A DNA stretch of 43,956 bases from JAKPQE01 sp041397845 (GCA_041397845.1 JAWKVW010000029.1:1-43956); one strand, 5' to 3'. Positions 13,015 to 21,401 are shown, counted from the stretch's first letter. Program-made: numbers and translations. Notes: generated by a model not told the origin, from the letters alone.

Positions 13015-14009
13015 TCTTCCAGGCGCCGATCCTCGCCCTTCTGCTGGTGTCGGCCCTCTCCGGCGCCACCCTGCTCTGGGCGGCCGGCTTCGGCGTCAGG
13101 GTGCTGCGCCAGTGGGATCTTGAAAGCGGCAGCCGCGCCCAGCTTGAGCTTGAGCGCCGCACCCATCTGGTCTCGACCCTGCTCGCCTTCGTGATGGCCG
13201 TCGAGCTCTTCGCCCTTCTGCTTTTCGTCTTCAACGCCGACCGCATGGCCGTGATGTTCGTCGGCGCGATGTGTGCCGTGGGCACGCTCAACGTCAACGC
13301 CTGGGGCTTTCCCGCCCTTTACCTGAAGATTGCCGTGTTCTTCGCTGCCAGCCTCTGGCTGATTGTCGATGCCGCCGACAGCCGCGGCCGCGACTATCCG
13401 ATGATCCGCTTCAAATACGGCCTCGTCATCCTGATAGCCCCGCTTGTCCTTGCCGCCGGCGCGGCCGAGCTTGCCTATTTCCTCGGCCTGAAGGCCGACG
13501 TCATCACCTCGTGCTGCTCCAAGCTCTTCACCCCGCAAAAGGCCGGGCTTGCCGCCGAAATGTCCGGCTTCGACGAGAAGGCCGCGCTCATGCTGCTCGG
13601 CGGCGCTTTCGCCGCCCTTGCCCTTGCCGCCGCGCTCTGGTGGAAGAGCCGCCGCTTTGCGGCGCTCTATTCGATCGCCAGCGCTTTCCTGTTCGTCGCC
13701 GGCCTGACCGCCATCGTCTCGACGGTGTCGCTCTACGTCTACGAACACCCGAACCACCACTGCCCGTTCTGCCTCCTGAAGGCCGAATACGGCTACTATG
13801 GCTATCTGCTCTACGTGCCGCTCTTTGCCGCAACGGCAATGGGCATCGCCCCCGGCGTCCTGTCGCTCTATGAAAAGACCGAGAGCCTAGCCCTCGCGAT
13901 ACCGGGCCTGATGCGCCGCCTCGTCGCCGGCTCGCTGGCGCTTTATGCCGTCTTCGGCGTCGTCGTCATCGCGACGATCGCCACATCCCGGCTGGTTCTC
14001 TTCGGGTAG
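13011..14009 (+). CDS. Polytopic membrane protein with SCCS and CPFC motifs, family not recognised
   Basis: A 332-residue integral membrane protein with about eight hydrophobic segments. Conserved-looking polar features lie at membrane borders: Cys88 (GAMCAVG), the vicinal pair Cys168-Cys169 (SCCSKLF) and HHCPFCLLKAEYGYYGY, giving Cys251 and Cys254 preceded by His249-His250. Such residues could bind copper or carry out thiol-disulfide exchange across the membrane. The start overlaps the stop of the ATPase gene, making it the last gene of a tight three-gene unit with the NosL genes upstream. I do not recognise a named family. A role as the metal source or redox partner for the NosL proteins is inference from context. 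Confidence 0.8.
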   Translation: MIFQAPILALLLVSALSGATLLWAAGFGVRVLRQWDLESGSRAQLELERRTHLVSTLLAFVMAVELFALLLFVFNADRMAVMFVGAMCAVGTLNVNAWGFPALYLKIAVFFAASLWLIVDAADSRGRDYPMIRFKYGLVILIAPLVLAAGAAELAYFLGLKADVITSCCSKLFTPQKAGLAAEMSGFDEKAALMLLGGAFAALALAAALWWKSRRFAALYSIASAFLFVAGLTAIVSTVSLYVYEHPNHHCPFCLLKAEYGYYGYLLYVPLFAATAMGIAPGVLSLYEKTESLALAIPGLMRRLVAGSLALYAVFGVVVIATIATSRLVLFG

Positions 14010-14064
14010 GACGGCTCGATCTTGACCCCGGCAACGCGCACCTTGCCCGGGACTGGCAGCCTTG

Positions 14065-14481
14065 TCAGGCACCGCCCGGAATCGGCGGCGGTGCTGACGC
14101 TGCGGCTTCCCGTCCAAAAATTGCGTTTGAAATAAGCAACGACAGCGTCTTGATGGGCGTCTCGCCCGTAAACTCGAATCTCACCCGACCCAAGGCCGAG
14201 AAATAGATCTCCAATTCGCTATCGAGATCAAACGTACCGGCCGTCTCAACGGAATATGCAACGATGTTTTTATAGGGAAGAGACGTAAAATCCTTCTTCG
14301 AGCCAGTGATTCCCTGGACGTTGATGGCAATGATCCGCTTGTCAGTAAAAACGACTCCGTCGCGCAACGCCTTAAACGCCGAGATGATCCGCTCCCCCGG
14401 TACCAGCAAGTCGCTTACCGCCCGAGCATAGTCATCGTTTCTTTTGAGCTTGAATATTGCCTTGTTGCTGAAATCGATCAT
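14065..14481 (-). CDS. PH-domain protein (bacterial pleckstrin-homology type)
   Basis: A 138-residue soluble protein. The pattern of a short helix (FKLKRNDDYARAVSDLL), a GERI turn, and repeated beta strands with FTDKRIIAINVQGITGSKKDF and SLPYKNIVAYSVE is typical of small bacterial PH-domain proteins, whose function is mostly unknown. The C-terminal 15 residues are an Ala/Pro tail. The start at 14481 is preferred over the frame's first Met 12 codons earlier. Base composition is near 50% GC in lines counted by eye, far below the neighbours, and codon use is less GC-biased, suggesting recent acquisition. It is convergent with the NosL/ABC cluster and lies next to the 3' end of tRNA-Arg. Confidence 0.72.
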   Translation of the reverse strand: MIDFSNKAIFKLKRNDDYARAVSDLLVPGERIISAFKALRDGVVFTDKRIIAINVQGITGSKKDFTSLPYKNIVAYSVETAGTFDLDSELEIYFSALGRVRFEFTGETPIKTLSLLISNAIFGREAAASAPPPIPGGA

Positions 14482-14621
14482 GTTCGCCCCATAAATGCAT
14501 TGAATAATGTTACGCAATCAAAAGACGAAAAACAATCGCAATCACCCTCCAGGAACCAAGAAAGCGCGCAATTTTCCGCTCCGCGCTCCCGCGATCTGAT
14601 TCCTGAGAAAAGAAAAAGGAC

Positions 14622-14698
14622 TGGCGTCCCGGAAGGGATTCGAACCCCTGACCCCAGGATTAGGAATCCTGTGCTCTATCCTGCTGAGCTACCGGGAC
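14622..14698 (-). tRNA. tRNA-Arg (anticodon CCT)
   Basis: A 77-base tRNA: acceptor GTCCCGG pairs with CCGGGAC, discriminator G, encoded CCA at 14622-14624, and anticodon loop TTCCTAA between CAGGA and TCCTG. A reading frame crosses it on the other strand but is not coding. Its 3' end faces the low-GC PH-domain gene. Confidence 0.95.
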
Positions 14699-14874
14699 GC
14701 GCGGCATGTCGCGGGAAAACCGGTCGGTTTCCGTTTTGGACATGCGTGCCTTTCAGGCATGCGGCGCGCCTTCGCCCGTCGCATGGCGGCAACCTAATTC
14801 AAAATCCGTCGCCGGGAAACCGCCCCGGCGCGATTTCGCTCTTGCCCGGCAAAAAGCCGGCCGGCCTCGAGGCG

Positions 14875-15555
14875 TCAGCTCCGGCGCTCGCCGATGATCT
14901 CGCCCAGAAGCGCCTTCGCCTCGCCCGAATCCCACTCCGCGCCGCCGGCCATGTGGCCGACGAGGCACCCGTCGGCGTCGACAACGAGCGTCGTCGGCAT
15001 GCCGAAGGCAAGGTTCATCCCGCGCAGGTCCTTGAAAATCGCCGCCGTCGGATCGGCATAGCGCGTGAGATGCTGGACGGCGATTTCCTCGAAGAACTTC
15101 TTCGGCTTTTCCGGGTCCCGCGTGTCGATGTTGACGGTCACCACCTCGAACGCCTCGCTGCCGAGCTCGCCCTCGAGCCGGTCGAGCGAAGGCATCTCCG
15201 CCCGGCACGGCGGACACCACGTGGCCCAGAGATTGAGAAGCACCGCCCGGCCCTTGAAGTCGGCGAGCGTCTTTTCCGCCCCGTCCGGACCGGCAAAGAC
15301 GAGACCGTCGAGCGGCACCGGCGCCGAGGCGAGCGACAGCGCCGCGATCTCGCCCTTGACGAGGTCCTTCAGCCGCTCGGACCGCCCCGCCACCGCCGGG
15401 CAGGAACCATTCGCGACGACCTTCGTCGCAACGTCCGGATTGCCTTTGCCGGTGTCCATCACGTATACCGCGCCAAGGCCGGCAAGCGCGCCGGCGATCG
15501 CCGCTGGAACGAGGAAGCGCAGGCGCTTCGGCTTCTGGTCGGAACGGTCGGTCAT
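14875..15555 (-). CDS. tlpA: TlpA-type periplasmic thiol:disulfide oxidoreductase
   Basis: A 226-residue protein with a short basic N-terminus, a membrane anchor (about residues 13-32) and a periplasmic thioredoxin fold. The active site is WCPPC (Cys114 and Cys117), followed by the TlpA-type MPSLDRLEGEL helix and the cis-proline segment GMPTTLVVD. An additional pair of Cys (52 and one in DADGCLVG) is seen outside the active site, as in rhizobial TlpA. TlpA reduces cysteines of cytochrome oxidase copper-centre assembly factors and of apocytochrome c. It is divergent from argH, with only 30 bases between the starts. Upstream in-frame Met codons overlap argH and are not used. Confidence 0.88.
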   Translation of the reverse strand: MTDRSDQKPKRLRFLVPAAIAGALAGLGAVYVMDTGKGNPDVATKVVANGSCPAVAGRSERLKDLVKGEIAALSLASAPVPLDGLVFAGPDGAEKTLADFKGRAVLLNLWATWCPPCRAEMPSLDRLEGELGSEAFEVVTVNIDTRDPEKPKKFFEEIAVQHLTRYADPTAAIFKDLRGMNLAFGMPTTLVVDADGCLVGHMAGGAEWDSGEAKALLGEIIGERRS

Positions 15556-15585
15556 CTCTGGCAAGAAACCTCCGGAGTAGGGTTG

Positions 15586-16977
15586 ATGAGCAACAGCATG
15601 TGGGGTGGCCGCTTCGCGGAAGGCCCGGACGCCATCATGGAGGAGATCAACGCGTCGATTGATTTCGACAGCCGCCTCTACGCCCAGGACATCGCCGGCT
15701 CCAAGGCCCACGCCCGTATGCTCGCCGAAACCGGCGTAATCGGGGCAGAGGATGCCGAAAACATCATCGCCGGTCTAGACGAGATCCTGCGCGAAATCGA
15801 GCAGGGACAATTTGTCTTCAAGCGCTCCCTCGAGGACATTCACATGAATGTCGAGGCGCGCCTTGCCGAGCTCATCGGCCCCTCCGCCGGCCGGCTGCAC
15901 ACCGCCCGCTCGCGCAACGACCAGGTGGCGACGGACTTCCGCCTCTACGTCCGCGACTGGATCGACGGCACCGACACTGCTTTGGCCGACCTGCAGCGCG
16001 CCCTTGCCGAACGGGCGCTCGATCATGCCGCCACCGTCATGCCCGGCTTCACCCACCTGCAGACCGCCCAGCCGGTGACCTTCGGCCATCACCTCATGGC
16101 CTATGTCGAGATGGTCGGCCGCGATCGCGGCCGCCTCGCCGATGCCCGCCGCCGCCTCAACGAGTGCCCGCTCGGCTCGGCCGCCCTTGCCGGCACCTCC
16201 TTTCCCATCGACCGGACGATGACCGCAAGCCTGCTCGCCTTCGACCGGCCGACCGCCAACTCGCTCGACGCCGTGTCCGACCGCGACTTCGTCATCGAGA
16301 CCCTGTCGGCGATCTCGATCGCGGCGATGCACCTGTCGCGCCTGTCCGAGGAAATCATTGTCTGGTGCTCGGCGCCGTTCGCCTTCGTGCGCCTGTCCGA
16401 CAAGTTCACCACCGGCTCCTCGATCATGCCGCAGAAGCGCAACCCCGATGCCGCCGAGCTGGTTCGCGCCAAGACCGGCCGCATCGTCGGCGCCCTCAAT
16501 GCGCTCCTCATCGTCATGAAGGGCCTGCCGCTCGCCTATTCCAAGGACATGCAGGAAGACAAGGAACAGGCCTTCGACGCCTTCGACGCCTTCGTCCTTT
16601 GCGTCACGGCGATGACCGGCATGGTTCGCGACCTGGAGCCCGAGCCAAAGGCGATGAAGCGCGCCGCCGGCGGCGGCTATTCGACCGCGACCGACCTTGC
16701 CGACTGGCTGGTGCGCGGCCTCGGCATGCCGTTCCGCGAGGCCCATCACGTCACCGGCCGCATCGTCGCGCTCGCTGCCGAAACGAACCGGCCGCTCGAG
16801 AAGCTGACCACCGGGGAACTTCAGTCCATCGACGCGCGAATCACCCCCGAGGTCCATGGCGTGCTCGGTGTCGACAAGTCGGTGCGCAGCCGCACCAGCT
16901 ATGGCGGCACCGCCCCGGCCAATGTCCGCCGCCAGGCCCGCCGCTGGCTGAAGAGCCTTGGCGTCGCCACCGCCTGA
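15586..16977 (+). CDS. argH: Argininosuccinate lyase
   Basis: A 463-residue enzyme of normal length that splits argininosuccinate to arginine and fumarate, the last step of arginine synthesis. The N-terminal MWGGRF, the internal TARSRNDQ and the superfamily signature GSSIMPQKRNPD (with the catalytic-loop serine) are all present. It is cytosolic and forms a tetramer in known members. The start is ATG at 15586 with GGAG and AGGG just upstream. The frame is open far upstream through tRNA-Arg, but that part is not coding. It is followed by lptM and lysA, the standard alphaproteobacterial order. Confidence 0.96.
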   Translation: MSNSMWGGRFAEGPDAIMEEINASIDFDSRLYAQDIAGSKAHARMLAETGVIGAEDAENIIAGLDEILREIEQGQFVFKRSLEDIHMNVEARLAELIGPSAGRLHTARSRNDQVATDFRLYVRDWIDGTDTALADLQRALAERALDHAATVMPGFTHLQTAQPVTFGHHLMAYVEMVGRDRGRLADARRRLNECPLGSAALAGTSFPIDRTMTASLLAFDRPTANSLDAVSDRDFVIETLSAISIAAMHLSRLSEEIIVWCSAPFAFVRLSDKFTTGSSIMPQKRNPDAAELVRAKTGRIVGALNALLIVMKGLPLAYSKDMQEDKEQAFDAFDAFVLCVTAMTGMVRDLEPEPKAMKRAAGGGYSTATDLADWLVRGLGMPFREAHHVTGRIVALAAETNRPLEKLTTGELQSIDARITPEVHGVLGVDKSVRSRTSYGGTAPANVRRQARRWLKSLGVATA

Positions 16978-17041
16978 GGCTCGCGCAATCGCGCGAAATC
17001 GCTATAATCCCGCTCGCCGCGAGGAAAGGACACTGAGGGCC

Positions 17042-17233
17042 ATGCAAAGGACGACCAAACGAACCGCCGCGCTGATTGCGCTCATTGCCGTGGCGCTCGC
17101 TGTCTCGGCCTGCGGTCGCCGCGGTCCCCTCGAAGGGCCTCCGGGCAAGGAAGTCTATGATCCCGGCAAGGCCGAGGATCGCCTGACCAAGGACAAACCG
17201 GACAAGCCCTTCGTCCTCGATTCCTTGCTCTGA
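17042..17233 (+). CDS. lptM: LptM (YifL)-type small lipoprotein
   Basis: A 63-residue precursor with a basic start, a hydrophobic stretch and lipobox VSAC, giving lipid-modified Cys24. The mature N-terminus CGRRGPLEGP is the conserved signature of LptM/YifL proteins, which assist oxidative maturation of the LPS translocon LptD in enterobacteria. The rest is charged and probably disordered. It lies between argH and lysA, its usual place. The ATG at 17042 follows GAGGAAAGGA; longer versions of the frame overlap argH. Confidence 0.85.
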   Translation: MQRTTKRTAALIALIAVALAVSACGRRGPLEGPPGKEVYDPGKAEDRLTKDKPDKPFVLDSLL

Positions 17234-17253
17234 TTTCCGCGAAAGACACTCCC

Positions 17254-18522
17254 GTGCATCATTTCGACTATGTCGATGGCATGCTCCACGCCGAGGGCGT
17301 GAGCATCGCCGACCTCGCCGCCGCTGTCGGCACGCCCTTCTACGTCTATTCGAGCGCCACCATCGAGCGCCACTATCAGGTCTTTGCCGAAGCCTTCTCC
17401 GGCATGCCCTCGATGGTCTGCTACGCCATGAAGGCCAATTCCAATCAGGCGGTGCTGGCGACCCTTGCCCGCCTCGGCGCCGGTGCCGACGTCGTCTCCG
17501 AGGGCGAGATGCGCCGCGCCCTCGCCGCCGGCATTCCGGCCGGGCGGATCGTCTTTTCCGGCGTCGCCAAGACCGCCCGCGAGATGGCCTTCGGTCTCGA
17601 GGCCGGCATCCACTGCTTCAACATCGAATCGGAGCCGGAACTCGAGCGCCTGTCGGAGGTCGCCGCCGCGATGGGCCGCGTCGCGCCGGTCTCGTTCCGC
17701 ATCAATCCCGACGTCGACGCCCGCACCCACAAGAAGATCGCCACCGGCAAGGCCGAGAACAAGTTCGGCATTCCCTGGGATGATGCCCGGCGCATCTACG
17801 CCAGGGCGGCCGCCCTGCCCGGCATCCGCGTCACCGGCATCGATACCCATATCGGCAGCCAGATCACCGAGCTGGAACCGTTCGACGCGGCCTTTGCCCG
17901 CCTTGCCGAGCTGATCGTCGCCCTGCGCGCCGACGGCCACGCCATCGATCACATCGACCTCGGCGGCGGTCTCGGCATTCCCTATCGCGACGCTGGCGAG
18001 CCGCCGCCGCACCCGGAGGCCTATGCCGACATCGTCAAGCGCCGTGTCGCCTCCCTCGGCGTCAAGGTCATTGCCGAGCCCGGCCGCCTCATCGTCGGCA
18101 ATGCAGGCATCCTCGTCTCGTCCGTCGTCTACGTGAAGCGCGGCACCGACAAGACCTTCGTCATCGTCGATGCGGCAATGAACGACCTCATCCGCCCGAC
18201 GCTCTACGAGGCCCACCACGACATCCGCCCGGTCGCAAGGCCGGCAGCCGATGCCGGCGAATCGGTCGTCGACGTCGTCGGCCCGGTCTGCGAGACCGGC
18301 GACTTCATCGCCCTCGACCGGGCCCTGCCGCCCCTCGCCGCCGGTGATCTCGTCGCGGTGATGTCGGCCGGCGCCTATGGCGCGGTGCAGGCCTCGACCT
18401 ACAATTCGCGCCTGCTCGTGCCGGAAGTGCTGGTGAAGGGAAATGACTTCGCCGTTGTCCGCCCGCGCCAGGGCTACGAGGACCTCATCGCCCTCGACGA
18501 CATGGCGCCCTGGCTGAAATAG
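17254..18522 (+). CDS. lysA: Diaminopimelate decarboxylase
   Basis: A 422-residue PLP enzyme that converts meso-diaminopimelate to lysine. The alanine-racemase-like barrel has the PLP lysine in CYAMKANSNQ (Lys60), the HIGSQI phosphate-side motif and GGGLGIPY; the C-terminal beta domain has GPVCETGD with the active-site cysteine. The GTG at 17254 is chosen because homologous proteins begin with MHHF-like sequence. It is 20 bases after lptM, likely the same transcript. Confidence 0.95.
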   Translation: MHHFDYVDGMLHAEGVSIADLAAAVGTPFYVYSSATIERHYQVFAEAFSGMPSMVCYAMKANSNQAVLATLARLGAGADVVSEGEMRRALAAGIPAGRIVFSGVAKTAREMAFGLEAGIHCFNIESEPELERLSEVAAAMGRVAPVSFRINPDVDARTHKKIATGKAENKFGIPWDDARRIYARAAALPGIRVTGIDTHIGSQITELEPFDAAFARLAELIVALRADGHAIDHIDLGGGLGIPYRDAGEPPPHPEAYADIVKRRVASLGVKVIAEPGRLIVGNAGILVSSVVYVKRGTDKTFVIVDAAMNDLIRPTLYEAHHDIRPVARPAADAGESVVDVVGPVCETGDFIALDRALPPLAAGDLVAVMSAGAYGAVQASTYNSRLLVPEVLVKGNDFAVVRPRQGYEDLIALDDMAPWLK

Positions 18523-18532
18523 GCGCGCCGTA

Positions 18533-18609
18533 GGTGCGTTAGCCGCGATGAGCGGCGTAACGCACCGATTTCCACCGGGCGGCGGTGCGTTACGCTACGC
18601 GAACGCACC
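18533..18609. repeat. Two adjacent palindromic elements containing GGTGCGTTA
   Basis: The first hairpin (18533-18566) pairs GGTGCGTTA..CCGC with GCGG..TAACGCACC. The second (18584-18609) pairs GGTGCGT with ACGCACC. The same GGTGCGTTA/TAACGCACC unit occurs as a dispersed intergenic repeat in many proteobacteria. The pair lies between the convergent lysA and mcd genes, where it may also stop transcription from both sides. No other copy was noticed in this window. Confidence 0.65.
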
Positions 18610-18638
18610 CTGCCGATACGAAGCTCCGCCCGCGCGCC

Positions 18639-20315
18639 TCAATTGCCGCCGTCGAGCAGGCGCCGGGCGATGACCTGTGCCTGGATCTCCGCCGCGCCCT
18701 CGAAAATGTTGAGGATGCGCGCGTCGCAAAGCACGCGGGAGACCGGATATTCGAGGGCGAAGCCGTTGCCGCCATGCACCTGCACGGCATTGTCCGCCGC
18801 CGCCCAGGCGATGCGCGCCGCCAGCAGCTTGGCCATGCCCGCCTCGAGGTCGCAGCGCCGGTCCTGATCCTTCTGCCGGGCGGCGAAATAGGTGAGCTGA
18901 CGGGCCACCATCACCTCGATCGCCATTGTCGCGATCTTGTCGGCAACGCGCGGGAAGTTGATCAGCGACTTGCCGAACTGGATGCGCTCCTCGGCATAGC
19001 GAAGGGCAAGGTCCATCGCCGACTGGGCAACGCCGATGGCGCGCGCCGCCGTCTGGATGCGGGCCGATTCGAACGTCTGCATGAGCTGCTTGAAGCCCTG
19101 CCCCTCGACGCCGCCGAGCAGGTTGCCGGCCGGCACCTCGAACTCGTCGAAGCCGATCTCGTATTCCTTCATGCCGCGATAGCCGAGAACCTCGATCTCG
19201 CCGCCGGTCATGCCCTTGGCCGGGAACGGATTCTCGTCCGTGCCGCGCGGCTTCGGCGCGATCAGCATCGACAGGCCCTTGTAGCCCGGCTCCTTCGGAT
19301 CGGTGCGCACCAGCAGCGTCATGATGTCGGCGCGGACCGGATGGGTGATCCAGGTCTTGTTGCCGGTGACCTTGTAGACGTCGCCGTCGCGCACCGCGCG
19401 GGTCCGCAGCGAGGCAAGGTCGGAACCGGTGTTCGGCTCGGTGAAGACCGCCGTCGGCAGGATTTCGCCGGCCGCGATCTGCGGCAGGAATTCCGCCTTC
19501 TGCTCGTCGGTGCCGCCGGCCATGATCAGCTCGGCCGCGATCTCCGAGCGCGTGCCGAGCGACCCGACGCCGATATAGGCCCGCGACAGCTCCTCGGAGA
19601 CGACGCACATCGACTCCTTGCCAAGGCCGAGGCCGCCGAACTCTTCCGGAATGGTGAGGCCGAAGACGCCGAGCTCGGCCATCTTGGTGATGACCTCGAG
19701 CGGGATGTACTCGTTCTTGAGGTGCCACTCATGCGCATACGGCAGCACTTCCGCCTCGGCGAAGCGGCGCATCTCCTCGCGGAACGCCTCGAGCGTCTCG
19801 TCAAGGCCGGCATCGCCGACCGTCGCGGCGCCCTCGGCCGACTGCATCAGCTCGATGAGCGCGTCGCGCGTCGCCCGCGTGTTGCCGGTCGCGATCAGGT
19901 GCTCGACCTCGGCGGTGCGCGCCTTGGCGACGTCCTCGGCGGTCAGGCCAAGGTCGGCCGGCCGCACGAACTCGCCCTGGCTCATCGGAATGCCGCCGAA
20001 GATCTGCGCCAGATACTCGCCGAAGGCGGCGCGCACGATCAGCGTTTCGGTATCGCCGAGACGGCCCTCGCCGGACATCCGCTCGGCATAGGCGCCCATC
20101 TGCCGCAGCGCCTCGACATAGGTCGCGAACCAGGCAAGGCCGTGCGCCGCGTGCTGCTCGCGCTCGACCGCATGGGACGAAATCCGGCCCTCCTCCTCGA
20201 CCCGGGCGCGCACCGCAGCCCGCGCCTTCACGAAAAGGCCATCGATCACATCAACCGCCGCCCTGGTCTCGGCAAAAAGGTCGGTCGCGGAAAAAGTCGT
20301 CGTGTCGCCAGCCAT
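18639..20315 (-). CDS. mcd: (2S)-Methylsuccinyl-CoA dehydrogenase
   Basis: A 558-residue flavoprotein. An extra N-terminal helical domain of about 165 residues precedes a complete acyl-CoA dehydrogenase core, which distinguishes methylsuccinyl-CoA dehydrogenases from ordinary family members of about 380-400 residues. The core shows TEPNTGSD, GNKTWITHP and the C-terminal IFEGAAEIQ, where Glu539 is at the position of the catalytic base in medium/short-chain enzymes. It oxidises methylsuccinyl-CoA to mesaconyl-C1-CoA in the ethylmalonyl-CoA pathway; ccr and ecm of the same pathway lie within 6 kb. The start is preceded by GGGGGAG. An opposite-strand open frame is a GC-codon shadow. Confidence 0.9.
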   Translation of the reverse strand: MAGDTTTFSATDLFAETRAAVDVIDGLFVKARAAVRARVEEEGRISSHAVEREQHAAHGLAWFATYVEALRQMGAYAERMSGEGRLGDTETLIVRAAFGEYLAQIFGGIPMSQGEFVRPADLGLTAEDVAKARTAEVEHLIATGNTRATRDALIELMQSAEGAATVGDAGLDETLEAFREEMRRFAEAEVLPYAHEWHLKNEYIPLEVITKMAELGVFGLTIPEEFGGLGLGKESMCVVSEELSRAYIGVGSLGTRSEIAAELIMAGGTDEQKAEFLPQIAAGEILPTAVFTEPNTGSDLASLRTRAVRDGDVYKVTGNKTWITHPVRADIMTLLVRTDPKEPGYKGLSMLIAPKPRGTDENPFPAKGMTGGEIEVLGYRGMKEYEIGFDEFEVPAGNLLGGVEGQGFKQLMQTFESARIQTAARAIGVAQSAMDLALRYAEERIQFGKSLINFPRVADKIATMAIEVMVARQLTYFAARQKDQDRRCDLEAGMAKLLAARIAWAAADNAVQVHGGNGFALEYPVSRVLCDARILNIFEGAAEIQAQVIARRLLDGGN

Positions 20316-20380
20316 GGCGCTCCCCCGTCAGTCAGTCCTGTTCGTCGGGCTTGTCCCGATCCATTAGGAAATTGCTATTG

Positions 20381-20392
20381 TGCGGCGCAAAA
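20381..20392 (-). promoter_or_regulatory. Palindromic element upstream of mcd, shared with ccr
   Basis: The plus strand reads TGCGGCGCAAAA, one base different from the element at 23818-23829 upstream of ccr (TGCGCCGCAAAA). Its core GCG-S-CGC is palindromic. It is about 66 bases before the mcd start and is followed, toward mcd, by an A/T-rich stretch with CAATAG that could be a -10. It is possibly an operator for a pathway regulator. Confidence 0.5.
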
Positions 20393-20506
20393 TGGCGGAA
20401 ATCCAGCCTCTTCGCAATGCCTCTTTCGATGGTAAGGGCTATGCTGGCCAAGGGTTTCGGCGATTTGCTAGGCTTGGCCGCGGACCATCGAAGAGGGATC
20501 ACGGGG

Positions 20507-21397
20507 ATGCCGATAACAGATCTCGCCAGACGGCTGTGGCGGCTGATCCTGCGGTCCACCTGGCGCTTTCTGTTCGACGACGGACTGGCGCTCGCCAGCA
20601 ACATCGCCTTCTCGGTGCTGATGTCGCTTTTCCCCTTCCTCATTCTGCTGGCCGCGATCCCGTCCTATTTCGGCGGCGACGCGCTGATGGCCGAAATCCG
20701 GGTCGGGCTGTTCTCGCTGTTCCCCGGCGCCATCGCCGGTGCCCTCGAGCCGGAGGTCGTCTCCGTCCTCTCCCAGAACCAGGGCGGCATCCTCACCTTC
20801 GGCATCGTCATCCTGCTGCTGACCATCACCAGCGCCATCGAGAGCATCCGCTACGGCCTCAACCGCGCCTATGGCGGCCGCGACCGGCGCAGCTTCCTCT
20901 TCCGCCGTGTGCAGAGCATCCTTTTCGTCCTCGGCGGCGGCGCGGTGCTGCTCCTGACCGCCCTGCTCGCCGTCGCCGTGCCGCTCGCCTTCCACTATCT
21001 CGAGCCGCACGTGCCGCATCTGTCGGACCTGCGCGCCGTCGTCGAGTTCGCCCGCCTCGGCCTCATCGTCCTCGTGCTCGCGGCCTTTCTCTTTGCCATG
21101 CACCACTGGCTGCCGGCCCGGCGCCAGGGATTGCGCGAACTCGCCCCGGGCGTCCTTGCAACGCTCGTGCTCTGGTTCGTCTCCGGCTGGGGGTTTTCCT
21201 GGTACCTGTCGCACTTCGCGACCTACGCCCGCACCTATGCCGGCCTTGCCGGCGCCGTCGCGACGCTGATGTTCTTCTACATCGCCGCCGTGGTGCTGCT
21301 CTATGGCGCCGAGTTCAACGCCGCCCTGTTGCGCCTCTGGCCGACCGAGGGCGAGGCCGCCGCCCGGCTTGCCGAAGAGCCGAAATCCGAGAGCTGA
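20507..21397 (+). CDS. YihY/BrkB family integral membrane protein
   Basis: A 296-residue membrane protein with about six hydrophobic segments. Family features are the N-terminal amphipathic stretch leading to LALASNIAFSVLMSLFPFLILL, the central ITSAIESIRYGLNRAY region, and the C-terminal YAGLAGAVATLMFFYIAAVVLLYGAEFNA block. The family was once mislabelled ribonuclease BN; its true function is not settled. I chose ATG 20507 (MPITDLARR), which follows GAGGGATCACGGGG. An earlier in-frame Met at 20351 would add 52 residues overlapping the mcd promoter region. Transcribed divergently from mcd and convergent with the DMT transporter gene, which ends five bases away. Confidence 0.85.
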   Translation: MPITDLARRLWRLILRSTWRFLFDDGLALASNIAFSVLMSLFPFLILLAAIPSYFGGDALMAEIRVGLFSLFPGAIAGALEPEVVSVLSQNQGGILTFGIVILLLTITSAIESIRYGLNRAYGGRDRRSFLFRRVQSILFVLGGGAVLLLTALLAVAVPLAFHYLEPHVPHLSDLRAVVEFARLGLIVLVLAAFLFAMHHWLPARRQGLRELAPGVLATLVLWFVSGWGFSWYLSHFATYARTYAGLAGAVATLMFFYIAAVVLLYGAEFNAALLRLWPTEGEAAARLAEEPKSES

Positions 21398-21401
21398 GCG
21401 C

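Noticed and set aside
14500..15585. Long N-terminal extension of the argH frame (about 360 extra codons)
   Set aside because: It crosses tRNA-Arg and tlpA on the other strand. The argH protein clearly begins at the MSNSMWGGRF segment, with a ribosome binding site in front of it.
18585..20435. 616-codon plus-strand open frame opposite mcd
   Set aside because: It is the antisense of a well-supported acyl-CoA dehydrogenase; its Arg/His/Leu-rich composition is the usual shadow of GC-biased codons.
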